Shown: positions 8,125 through 14,782 of the stretch, in pieces
Layout of the letters: the number at the start of each line of letters is the position of its first letter
Numbering within the stretch: the first letter of the stretch is position 1
Assembly (NCBI GenBank): GCA_946222435.1
Contig: CAMIOJ010000015.1
Location: forward strand, 1-14,782
Length of the DNA stretch: 14,782 nt
From: an uncultured Micrococcus sp.
GTDB lineage: Bacteria; Actinomycetota; Actinomycetes; Actinomycetales; Micrococcaceae
Direction: 5' to 3'
The notes under the pieces: generated by a model
Databases searched by the model: none
The model's input: the letters and a program-made list of their open reading frames with translations, nothing else
Told to the model about the DNA's origin: nothing
Position numbers and translations under genes: made by a program

Positions 8125-8337
8125 GGGAACCTCCCGTGTCCGTTGTCGATGGTCTTCTTGTCTTCGTCGGCTCCGATCGGCGGGGTGGCCGACTCGATCG
8201 GAACGACGTCCACTCTTCCGACCTGCCTGCTCTTCTGCCAGTGACGCAGCGTCATGCCTGCGCACCAACTCTGTCATGCCGGGCGGTGACGTGACCTCAC
8301 TGCCGGGCAGGGAGTGCCCGTTGGTTGTGTGGGGGTC
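8125..8337. promoter_or_regulatory. Divergent control region between the sensor operon and the ABC transporter
   Basis: This 213-bp region must hold both promoters. Visible structure: TCCGATCG (8172-8179) inverted as CGATCGGA (8195-8202); a perfect TGACGC-A-GCGTCA palindrome (8242-8254); GTCATGCC repeated directly at 8251-8258 and 8273-8280, 22 bp apart (about two helical turns); an imperfect 15-bp palindrome GTGACGTGACCTCAC (8286-8300, 12 of 15 symmetric); and a hairpin CGGGCA-GGGAG-TGCCCG (8304-8320). The TGAC/GTCA elements are the best candidate binding sites for the response regulator. I could not assign -35/-10 boxes with confidence. Confidence 0.5.
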
Positions 8338-9267
8338 ATGCAGAACACCACGCTTCGAACCACACCCGCCGCCCCCACTGCCGACGGCGTCCGTTCAGAG
8401 ACGGTCGTCGAGATGAAGGACCTTCGCGTCGACTACGGAGACTTCACCGCCGTCGACGGGGTCGACCTCGAGATCCGGCGCGGCGAGTTCCTTGGTCTGC
8501 TCGGAACCAACGGCGCCGGCAAGACCACGACCATCGAGGTGATGGAGGGACACCGGACCCCGACTGCCGGCTCCGTCCGTGTCTTCGGACAGGACCCGAG
8601 CGACCGGTCCCTCCGCAGCCGAGTGGGGATCATGCTCCAGGAGAGCGGATTCGCCCCGGACCTGACCGCCCGAGAGACCCTCGCCCTCGTCGGCCGTCTG
8701 ACGCGCAGGGAAGACGATGTGGACAGGGTCCTCGACCTCGTCGACCTCCACCGACGCCGGGACACGCGGGCCGGGCAGCTCTCGGGCGGCGAGAAGCGCC
8801 GGCTCGACTTCGCCACGGCCGTCTTCGGCTCGCCGGAGCTGATCTTCCTGGACGAGCCCACCACCGGCCTGGACATCGAGGCGCGGGACGACCTCTGGAA
8901 CGTGGTCGCCCGACTCCGTGACGAGGGCGCCACCGTCCTCCTGACCACCCACTACCTGGAGGAGGCGCAGGCCCGGGCCGATCGCATCGCGCTCATGCAT
9001 CGGGGACGCATCCATCAGGAGGGCACCGTCTCCGAGCTCACCTCCTCCTTCCCCTCGACCATCAGCTTCCGGCTGAGCGGCGACCGCACGATCCCGTTCG
9101 AGGAGGTGACCCGCGGGCCGGAGGGGGCAGTGACCATCAGCACGACGGACCTTCAGGAGGACCTCTATCGCCTGCTCGTGTGGTCTCGCTCCCACGACGT
9201 GGAGCTCGAGGATTTGGACGTCGGCTCCGAGGGCCTCGACTCGCTCTTCCGCACCCTCCGCGCCTGA
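8338..9267 (+). CDS. ABC transporter ATP-binding protein (DrrA/CcmA-type)
   Basis: A 309-residue ATPase of a two-component ABC-2 exporter. Walker A is GTNGAGKTT (residues 56-64, Lys62), the Q-loop is at Gln101 (IMLQESGF), the signature is LSGGEKRR (148-155), Walker B is LIFLDEPTTGLD (168-179) and the switch histidine is His205 (LLTTHYLEEA). The extra C-terminal part after about residue 225 is typical of DrrA-like proteins. ATG at 8338 is favoured over GTG at 8314 because the latter lies in the control-region hairpin; a GGGGG run lies just before the ATG, so the ribosome-binding site is weak. The permease follows after 44 bp. The gene is divergent from a DesK/LiaS-type sensor operon, which suggests inducible export of a membrane-active compound or lipid (inference). 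Confidence 0.95.
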   Translation: MQNTTLRTTPAAPTADGVRSETVVEMKDLRVDYGDFTAVDGVDLEIRRGEFLGLLGTNGAGKTTTIEVMEGHRTPTAGSVRVFGQDPSDRSLRSRVGIMLQESGFAPDLTARETLALVGRLTRREDDVDRVLDLVDLHRRRDTRAGQLSGGEKRRLDFATAVFGSPELIFLDEPTTGLDIEARDDLWNVVARLRDEGATVLLTTHYLEEAQARADRIALMHRGRIHQEGTVSELTSSFPSTISFRLSGDRTIPFEEVTRGPEGAVTISTTDLQEDLYRLLVWSRSHDVELEDLDVGSEGLDSLFRTLRA

Positions 9268-9311
9268 CCGCACGGCGTCCCCGCACGAATCGACCACGAC
9301 AAGGAGACCCC

Positions 9312-10019
9312 ATGTTCGCCATCGCACGCAGCGAGATGACACAGCTCTTCCGCAACCGACTCGTCGCAGCCTCGTCGCTGTTCATCCCCCTCGCGTTCAG
9401 CGCGGTACTCATCTTCACTCGGGAGAACTTCGGGGGGACCGCAGTGGTCGCTGCTCTCATCCTGGTCACCGTGACCGCCATGGGCACCTACATCACGGCG
9501 ACGACCACCCTCGCCTCCCGCCGCCAGAACCTCTTCCTGAAGCGTCTGAGGTCCACCGCCGCGAGCGACGGCTCCATCCTGAGCGGGCTCGTGCTGCCGA
9601 TCACACTCGTGAACGTGCTGCAGGTGGGCGTCATCGTCGCGGTCCTGTCCGCCGTGGGCGCCCCGCCGCAGGGTGTCCTGGCCATCACCCTGGCGGTGGT
9701 CTCCCTGGAGCTGCTCTTCGTGGGCGCCGCCATCGCGACCGCCGGCCTCACCAACTCGCCGGACCACGCACAGGTCACCACACTGCCGCTGTTCGTGGTC
9801 GTCCTCGGCGCGGCCATGTGGGTCGGTCTGACGGGCACGGAGGAGCTCACCGCGGTCAAGCGCCTGATCCCCGGCGGCGCCGTGACCGAGCTCATCATCG
9901 AGGGATGGAGCGGCATGGCCCTGCATGAGACCGTCAGCCTGCTGCTGCCGAGCCTCGCCTTCGTCGTTGCGGCCTTCGCCGCAGCGAAGAGCACCTTCCG
10001 GTGGGAGCCGCGGGCCTGA
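9312..10019 (+). CDS. ABC-2 type transporter permease
   Basis: A 235-residue membrane protein with about six hydrophobic helices (near residues 18-36, 43-62, 88-113, 117-140, 150-168 and 205-227), the size and topology of ABC-2/DrrB-type permeases. It starts MFAIARSEMTQLFRNRLV, an amphipathic N-terminus usual in the family, and has a cytoplasmic loop RRQNLFLKRLRSTAASDGSI that resembles the coupling-helix region (LRSTP-like). ATG at 9312 is set by an ideal AAGGAG 5 nt upstream; the frame open before it is an overlap with the ATPase gene. It forms the membrane half of the exporter with the ATPase just upstream. Substrate unknown. Confidence 0.93.
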   Translation: MFAIARSEMTQLFRNRLVAASSLFIPLAFSAVLIFTRENFGGTAVVAALILVTVTAMGTYITATTTLASRRQNLFLKRLRSTAASDGSILSGLVLPITLVNVLQVGVIVAVLSAVGAPPQGVLAITLAVVSLELLFVGAAIATAGLTNSPDHAQVTTLPLFVVVLGAAMWVGLTGTEELTAVKRLIPGGAVTELIIEGWSGMALHETVSLLLPSLAFVVAAFAAAKSTFRWEPRA

Positions 10020-10072
10020 CGCCAGCATGACCGCTCCCTCCGCTCTGCTGACCCAGAAAGGACGACTGACCT

Positions 10073-10966
10073 GTGCGCACGCTCATCGAATCCGTCACCG
10101 ACGCCCTCCGGGCTACGACTGCAGGCGAACACCGTGACCGAGAGGAGGCCGACATGGCGACGGCGGGTCGGCTCACTGCGGTCGGGGCCCTCATCGGCTC
10201 CCTGGAGGAACTGAGCCGCCGAGAGGACGGGGAGGCCCGGAGCCTCTTCTCGTGGCCGGTGCGGCAGACCTCCCTCCGCGCGTTCCGCCGCCGCAGCCTT
10301 GCGCCGCTCTGGTCACTCATCGAGCCCCGACGCTATCGACTTCTGCTCGCCGGACGGGCCCTCTGCGCGGCCGGCGTCCTGATGCTCCCGGACTCCTCAC
10401 GGGCCCGCGGCCCCGCACTCCTCGGGCTGGCCGCGAGCGGGCTCCTCAGGAGCTATCGCAACAGCTACGGGTCCGACGGGTCGGACCAGCTCTCCTTCAT
10501 CACCTTCACCTCACTCGCCACGGCCCATCTGCCAGGACTCACGGCAGGCCAGAGGGCCGTCCCGCTGCACTTCGTGGGCTTCCAGAGCGTGCTGTCCTAC
10601 ACGGTGGCCGGTGTCGCCAAGCTGCTCTCGCCGCAGTGGCGCAGCGGTTCGGCCGTCGAGGGGATCTTCCGCACCCGCACCTACGGTGACGCGGGGTTCT
10701 ATCGCTTGCTCAAGGAGCGTCCTGGCGCAGCACGGGCGTTGGCCTGGACCGTGATCCTCACGGAGACCACGACCCCCGTCGTCCTGCTCCTCCCTCCCGC
10801 CGGCCGGCGGGCGGTGCTGGGCATGGCGGGTCTCTTCCACCTCGGGAATGCGCGCTACATGGGCCTGAACCGGTTCTTCTGGGCGTTCACCGGGACCTAC
10901 TCGCTCGTAGACCGTTCTGCACGTGCGGTCCGGCGGCAGATCGGCATCGTCGAGGGTTCCCGATGA
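10073..10966 (+). CDS. HTTM/SdpB-like integral membrane protein
   Basis: A 297-residue protein. Residues 1-80 are charged and probably cytoplasmic; the rest has several hydrophobic segments (about 88-105, 114-126, 140-155, 165-183, 222-240 and 246-275). Residues RNSYGSDGSDQLSF (129-142), QSVLSYTVAGVAKLLSPQWR (171-190) and FHLGNARYMGLNRFFWAF (255-272) match the pattern of HTTM-domain proteins, the group that includes vitamin-K-dependent carboxylase-like proteins and SdpB of the Bacillus SDP system. That assignment is from memory of the motifs. GTG at 10073 has AAAGGA 10 nt upstream; an in-frame ATG at 10154 with AGGAGG 5 nt before it is a strong alternative giving 270 residues. It is 53 bp after the permease and overlaps the next gene by ATGA, so it belongs to the exporter operon. 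Confidence 0.8.
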   Translation: MRTLIESVTDALRATTAGEHRDREEADMATAGRLTAVGALIGSLEELSRREDGEARSLFSWPVRQTSLRAFRRRSLAPLWSLIEPRRYRLLLAGRALCAAGVLMLPDSSRARGPALLGLAASGLLRSYRNSYGSDGSDQLSFITFTSLATAHLPGLTAGQRAVPLHFVGFQSVLSYTVAGVAKLLSPQWRSGSAVEGIFRTRTYGDAGFYRLLKERPGAARALAWTVILTETTTPVVLLLPPAGRRAVLGMAGLFHLGNARYMGLNRFFWAFTGTYSLVDRSARAVRRQIGIVEGSR

Positions 10967-11793
10967 TCGCATCGACGGCACGTCGAGGTCTCCGGCCGGG
11001 GGCTCTGCTGGGCAGGTCCCGTGGACGTCGGCAGGCGTCCACCCCCTCTCCGGGAGGAGAGATCGTGAAGGCGGAGGGCCACTCGATCCACATCCGCCGT
11101 CAGGCAGAGCCCGGCCGGCCGTGGGTGGTCCTGGAGTCGGCGCTCGGATGCCCCTGCACCGAATGGGCCTGGGTCCAGACGCACTTGGCGAACCGAGGGA
11201 TCAACAGCCTGGCCTGGGACCGGCCGGGAATCGGTGGGACCAGCCCCGCCGGTCGTTCTGCCGACACCGCTGCGCGACATGTGGGCCGCCTCGAGGCCCT
11301 GATGCGGAGTGAGGGCATCGACGGGGCCGTCCTGGTGGACCACTCCGTCGGAGCGCTGCTGGTCCGTGCGTTCGCGGCAGCGCACCCTGATCGTGTCCTC
11401 GGCCTGGTTCTCGTGGAGGGCAGCCACCCGCGGCAACGTGAGCGCTCTCCACGGCAGGGGGACCTGATGGCCGCCATGCAGCGCAGGCTCGCCTCTGGCC
11501 CCCCGACTCGATTCGTGGACACCCAGGATGCGAGCAGCGGCCTTCCGCGGCACCTTCGCGACTGGACCGCGCACGCGGCCAGCGGGCGTGCGGCCGCGCC
11601 GCGACCCTGCGCGAGCTGCGGCGCTTCGATCGGTGGGCACGTGGGGCGCAGGCCACCAGAACATCGTCATGACGGAGGGCCACGCGACAGCGGTGGCCGC
11701 GGCGGTGGAGAGAGCCGTCCGGTCTGCGGGCCATGGCATCGCCCCCGACGCAGGATGAACGCCTGCAGGCCGCACACACGAGAGGAGACATGA
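10963..11793 (+). pseudogene. Alpha/beta hydrolase, apparently frameshifted and internally deleted
   Basis: The start overlaps the HTTM stop as ATGA. The first 200 residues look like an alpha/beta hydrolase: WVVLESALGCPCTEWAWVQ, AWDRPGIGGTSP and the nucleophile elbow VLVDHSVGALLVRAFAAAHP (Ser128, with Asp126 where Gly is usual), followed by GLVLVEGSHP. After about 11580 this frame turns into Arg/Pro/Cys-rich sequence and runs to 11793. Hydrolase-like sequence continues in other frames: ATLRELRRFDRWA in the third frame (about 11601-11639), then GAGHQNIVMTEGHATAVAAA and VERAV in the second frame (about 11645-11720, stop at 11758), which carries the expected catalytic His region. Two lesions are needed, and the stretch that should hold the acidic catalytic residue seems missing. 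If expressed, the 276-residue product would lack a normal C-terminus. Confidence 0.75.
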
Positions 11794-11888
11794 CCATGAA
11801 CAAGTCAGCCGACAGCCGCCGGAGCCTGAGCGGAATGCTGAGACCTGACCTGCGCACAGCCCTGACGGCGGCGCCGTTCGCCCTGTAG
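11790..11888 (+). CDS. 32-codon ORF, possibly a truncated gene
   Basis: ATG at 11790 has a good ribosome-binding site (AGAGGAGA directly upstream) and overlaps the stop of the frame-1 hydrolase reading as ATGA. The product reads MTMNKSADSRRSLSGMLRPD followed by LRTALTAAPFAL and then a TAG stop. The end looks like the beginning of a membrane helix that is cut off; the same frame continues after TAG with GAATVAQQFDRGN, so a point mutation or deletion could have truncated a longer gene. It could also be a genuine short peptide. I do not recognise it. Confidence 0.35.
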   Translation: MTMNKSADSRRSLSGMLRPDLRTALTAAPFAL

Positions 11889-12000
11889 GGAGCGGCCACC
11901 GTGGCACAGCAGTTCGACCGTGGCAACCGGCTCATCCCTCCGGGATCGCATGTCTCCTGGGTTAGCGTGGTCCGAGGCCACCACCACGGAGGGAATCGAC
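11889..12000 (+). promoter_or_regulatory. Proposed promoter region of the oxidoreductase
   Basis: TAGCGT at 11963-11968 fits the TANNNT -10 consensus and sits in GGTTAGCGTGGTC, 11 of 13 bases as in the proposed sucC promoter. No clear -35 is seen. The predicted start is about 25 nt before the ATG, so the leader is very short but still includes the GGAGGG ribosome-binding site (about 11988-11993). Confidence 0.45.
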
Positions 12001-13560
12001 ATGAACGCTGCTCCCCAGGCGGGTGTCGGCGGGGGCCGCCCGCGGTTCGCCCTGCCGGAGGATGCGGAGCCGGGCCGTGCCGTCGTCGTGGGCTCCGGGC
12101 CGAACGGGCTCACCGCAGGGGCGCTGCTGGCGCGCGCAGGATGGGACGTGGAGGTCCACGAACGGCACACGGCCCCGGGCGGGGCCTGTGCGTCCTGCCC
12201 GCTGCTGGGGGAGGGCACCGTCGTGGACCTGGGAGCGGCGGGTCATCCCTTCGGCATCGCCAGCCCTGCGTTCCAGGAGCTCGCACTCACCTCGCACGGA
12301 CTTCGCTGGGTCCATCCGGAGGTGGTCATGGCCCACCCGCTGCCCGGCTCGGCGCCCGGACTGCTTCATCGCGACCTCGAACGCACCGCCGACGGCCTCG
12401 GGGTCGACGCCGGACGTTGGCGGCGGCTGCACGCCCCGTTCGTGGAGGGCTCGGCCCGGCTGGTGGACAACGTGCTGGGACCCCTGGTCCGTCCGTGGCC
12501 ACACCCGCTGACCATGGCCCGCTTCGGGCTGCGGGCGCCGTGGCCGGCCTCGGCGATCGCCGACGGGCTGTTCCGCACGGAGCAGGCTCGAGCACTGTTC
12601 GTCGGCTCTGCAGCGCACGCGGTGATGGCGCCCTCTCGACCGCTGACCGGGGCGTTCGGCACGCTGTTCGGCGCGCTCGGCATGAGCTCCGGCTGGCCGG
12701 TTGCGGAGGGTGGGTCCCAGGCCATCGTGGATGCCCTGGTGCAGGTGCTCCGTGCGCACGGAGGACGGCTGCATCTGGGGTCGCCGGTCGAGGACCTCGG
12801 CACCTTCGCCGACGCTGACGCCGTCCTGTTGGACCTCACGCCCACACAGGTGGCCCGCCTGCACGGCACCGGACTGTCTGAGCGGTCCCTGTCGCGGATG
12901 CGGCGCTGGAGGCACGGCCCGGCCGCCTCCAAGGTGGACTTCCTGCTGGACGGACCGATCCCGTGGTCGGACGCAGGTGTGGCCCAGGCCGGCACGGTGC
13001 ATCTGGGAGGCACCGCCGCCGACCTCCGGCGGGCGGAGTCCGAGGCAGCGGCGGGGAGGATGCCGGAGGAGCCGTTCGTGATGCTCTGTCAGCAGCAGGC
13101 TGCAGACCCCTCCCGGGCCACAGGACCCGCCGCCGGGCGCCACGTGGTGTGGTCCTACGCGCACGTGCCCCACGGGCACCCCGGAGACGTCACCGACGCC
13201 GTCATCGCCCGGATCGAGCGGTTCGCCCCGGGCTTCCGCGACCGGGTGGTCCGGATCGAGACGACCCCTCCTGCGGCGCTCGAGGCCTGGAACCCGAACC
13301 TGGTGGGCGGGGACATCGCCGGCGGCGCAATGGACGGTCTGCAGCTGTTGGCGCGCCCGCGGGCCTCTGCCGCCCCGCACCGCCTCCGCTCCGCGGTTCC
13401 GCGGTCACGAGGTCGGCGTCATGGGGACGGATCCGGACCGGGGCTGTACCTGGCCTCCTCCGCGACGCCGCCGGGAGCCGGAGTGCACGGCATGGCCGGT
13501 GCCTGGGCGGCGCGTACGCTGCTGGCGGACCGCACGTGGGGGACCGGCATGCGCCGCTGA
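12001..13560 (+). CDS. FAD-dependent oxidoreductase, phytoene-desaturase/PYROXD2-like
   Basis: A 519-residue flavoprotein. The N-terminal Rossmann fold reads AVVVGSGPNGLTAGALLARA (GSGPNG at 31-36) with Glu54 in VEVHERHTAPGGACAS as the expected FAD-ribose ligand. The C-terminal FAD motif is LYLASSATPPGAGVHGMAGA. Between them are WNPNLVGGDIAGGAMDG and SSGWPVAEGGSQAIVDAL, as in NAD(P)/FAD-dependent proteins related to phytoene desaturase; the substrate is unknown and no carotenoid genes are nearby. ATG at 12001 is supported by GGAGGG 7 nt upstream; the frame open before it has no site. An Arg-rich stretch (about residues 460-475, APHRLRSAVPRSRGRRHGD) just before the final motif is longer than I expect for the family and could reflect a compensated frameshift. 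Confidence 0.88.
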   Translation: MNAAPQAGVGGGRPRFALPEDAEPGRAVVVGSGPNGLTAGALLARAGWDVEVHERHTAPGGACASCPLLGEGTVVDLGAAGHPFGIASPAFQELALTSHGLRWVHPEVVMAHPLPGSAPGLLHRDLERTADGLGVDAGRWRRLHAPFVEGSARLVDNVLGPLVRPWPHPLTMARFGLRAPWPASAIADGLFRTEQARALFVGSAAHAVMAPSRPLTGAFGTLFGALGMSSGWPVAEGGSQAIVDALVQVLRAHGGRLHLGSPVEDLGTFADADAVLLDLTPTQVARLHGTGLSERSLSRMRRWRHGPAASKVDFLLDGPIPWSDAGVAQAGTVHLGGTAADLRRAESEAAAGRMPEEPFVMLCQQQAADPSRATGPAAGRHVVWSYAHVPHGHPGDVTDAVIARIERFAPGFRDRVVRIETTPPAALEAWNPNLVGGDIAGGAMDGLQLLARPRASAAPHRLRSAVPRSRGRRHGDGSGPGLYLASSATPPGAGVHGMAGAWAARTLLADRTWGTGMRR

Positions 13561-13660
13561 GGTGCGCCATACGCGTCTGCTGCCCGGCCTGGAGCCGCAG
13601 GAAGATCGGCGCCGGTCCGGGCCGGCATGGCGGGAGCGGTGGGCGGACGCCCTCTCCGTG
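13561..13660. other. Convergent intergenic gap
   Basis: The 100 bp between the oxidoreductase and the VIT gene must contain both 3' ends. GC-rich partial inverted repeats are present (GCCGG/CCGGC near 13610-13625; GTGGGC/GCCCAC between about 13639 and 13669), but none is a convincing terminator. Confidence 0.3.
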
Positions 13661-14782
13661 TCAGCCCACCTGGGCGCCGAACAGCAGGCCCAGCACGTAG
13701 GTGACACCGGCGGCGCCGAGGCCGATCGCGAGCTGGCGCAGCGCGCGGGCCAGCGGGGAGGACCCGGAGAGCACGCCCACCACGCCGCCGGTGAACAGCA
13801 GCGCGCCGCCGACCAGCACCAGTGCGGTGACCAGCGCCGCGATCCCGGACAGGCCGAACAGGTACGGCAGGATCGGGATGAGCGCGCCCACGCCGAAGAA
13901 GCAGAAGGACGAGCCGGCGGCGGTCCAGGCGGAGCCGATCTCCGCGTAGTCGTCCGCGTGGTCCACGGGGCCCTGCGAGCCGTCGGGGCGGGCGGAGAAC
14001 TGCGGGTTGCAGTCACAGTGCAGGGAACCCAGGCGCTCCTGCACGCGGTGCTTGGCGTCCTCCGGGGTCATGCCGCGGGCGAGGTAGACGAGCTCGAGCT
14101 CGTTCTGGTCGATGTCCAGGTGCTCGGCGGCCTCCAGGGTCACCTGGGTGGGGGAGGAGGCCTCCAGCAGCTCGCGCTGTGACCGGACGGACACGTACTC
14201 GCCGGCCGCCATGGACAGCGCGCCGGCGAGCAGGCCGGCCACACCGGTGAACAGCACCACGGACGGGGCCACGCCGGTCGCGCCGATGCCCATCACCAGG
14301 GCCAGGTTGGAGACCAGGCCGTCATTGGCGCCGAACACGGCGGCGCGGAAGGAGCCGGCCAGCCGCTCACGGCCGCGGGCGGCCAGCCCGCGCACGACCT
14401 CCTCGTGGATGGCCTCGTCCGCGGCCATGCCCTCCGGCACATCCGAGTCCTTGGCGTAGGGGCTGTCCGACTCGGCGCGCTGGGCCAGGGCCAGCACGAA
14501 CACGGAGCCGAAGATGCGGGCCAGCCAGCGCAGCAGCATCCGGTGGAAAGAGGGGCGCGGCGGGTTCTCCGCATGCTCGCCGAGCAGGGTGCGCCAGTGC
14601 TGCTCGTGTCTCTGCTCCGCCTCGGCCAGGCCCAGCAGGACCTCGCGCTCCACGCCCTGGCGGCGGGCGGCGATGTCCCGGTAGATCTGGCCCTCGGCGA
14701 TCTCGTCGGCGAGGTAGCGGCGCCAGCGTCGGACCTGTTCGCGGGTCGGCTCGGGGCGTGCCGCAGGAGTGGCGGTGTGGGC
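13661..14782 (-). CDS. Rubrerythrin-VIT fusion, iron/manganese transporter (5' end outside window)
   Basis: The gene is open from 14782 to its TGA at 13661-13663, giving 373 residues, and its start lies beyond the window. The first part (RRWRRYLADEIAEGQIYRDI to EAEQRHEQHWRTLL) has the spaced Glu/His pattern of a ferritin-like (rubrerythrin) domain. It is followed by a VIT1/CCC1 membrane domain: FRAAVFGANDGLVSNLALVM, a second helix with MAAGEYVSVRSQRE, a cytoplasmic metal-binding segment with a Cys-x-Cys (LHCDCNPQ), and three C-terminal helices ending YVLGLLFGAQVG. Proteins of this kind (VIT family; MbfA-like when a ferritin domain is present) move Fe2+ or Mn2+ across the membrane. GTG at 14653 is internal, since the ferritin-like pattern extends upstream of it. 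Confidence 0.92.
   Translation of the reverse strand, partial: AHTATPAARPEPTREQVRRWRRYLADEIAEGQIYRDIAARRQGVEREVLLGLAEAEQRHEQHWRTLLGEHAENPPRPSFHRMLLRWLARIFGSVFVLALAQRAESDSPYAKDSDVPEGMAADEAIHEEVVRGLAARGRERLAGSFRAAVFGANDGLVSNLALVMGIGATGVAPSVVLFTGVAGLLAGALSMAAGEYVSVRSQRELLEASSPTQVTLEAAEHLDIDQNELELVYLARGMTPEDAKHRVQERLGSLHCDCNPQFSARPDGSQGPVDHADDYAEIGSAWTAAGSSFCFFGVGALIPILPYLFGLSGIAALVTALVLVGGALLFTGGVVGVLSGSSPLARALRQLAIGLGAAGVTYVLGLLFGAQVG

Noticed and set aside
7102..8244. Plus-strand ORF opposite the kinase and small membrane protein
   Set aside because: Gly/Asp/Gln/His-rich shadow; the opposite strand carries clear HisKA_3 and ATPase motifs.
10073..11793. Complete SDP-like toxin/immunity operon
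   Set aside because: Only the HTTM protein recalls SdpB; I see no SdpA- or SdpC-like gene or secreted peptide precursor.
11962..13380. Long minus-strand ORF opposite the oxidoreductase
   Set aside because: Compositionally biased shadow; the plus strand has both FAD motifs in frame.

Overview
The window is high-GC DNA whose gene content and sequence style fit an actinobacterium, most likely of the Micrococcaceae (Micrococcus-like; family level is my inference). Grounds are the strong G/C third-position bias, GTG starts, Tat-secreted and rubrerythrin-VIT proteins of the type found in this group, TANNNT-type -10 elements and the order pcrA-sucC-sucD. Both edges cut genes: pcrA on the left (+) and a VIT-family metal transporter on the right (-).

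Layout. 1-2367: 3' part of the PcrA/UvrD helicase, then a hairpin. 2565-4684: sucC and sucD, the two subunits of ADP-forming succinyl-CoA synthetase, read from a promoter near 2421 with a leader of about 135 nt and followed by two strong hairpins. 4790-5593 (-): a lone Tat-exported protein of unknown function. 5594-6118: a non-coding stretch holding an exact 50-bp second copy of part of the sucD terminator region and, directly after it, a 59-bp near-perfect palindrome. 6119-8124 (-): an operon of a small two-helix membrane protein, a DesK/LiaS-type histidine kinase and a LuxR-type response regulator, the last two coupled by ATGA overlap. 8125-8337: a divergent control region with several symmetrical motifs. 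8338-11793 (+): ABC ATPase, ABC-2 permease, an HTTM/SdpB-like membrane protein and, coupled by ATGA, an alpha/beta hydrolase gene that looks broken by frameshift. 11790-11888: a 32-codon ORF of unknown status. 12001-13560 (+): an FAD-dependent phytoene-desaturase-like oxidoreductase. 13661-14782 (-): rubrerythrin-VIT fusion, convergent with it.

How the genes may work together: the two-component operon and the divergent ABC transporter share one 213-bp control region, an arrangement known from envelope-stress or drug/peptide-responsive export systems. The kinase probably senses a membrane condition and the regulator drives the transporter and the HTTM gene behind it. The substrate is not visible in the sequence. 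The helicase, the succinyl-CoA synthetase and the metal transporter are ordinary chromosomal genes; the part between them (about 4.7-12 kb) has accessory character, with a duplicated terminator, an IS-end-like palindrome and a decayed gene. I found no transposase, integrase, CRISPR array or tRNA/rRNA gene.
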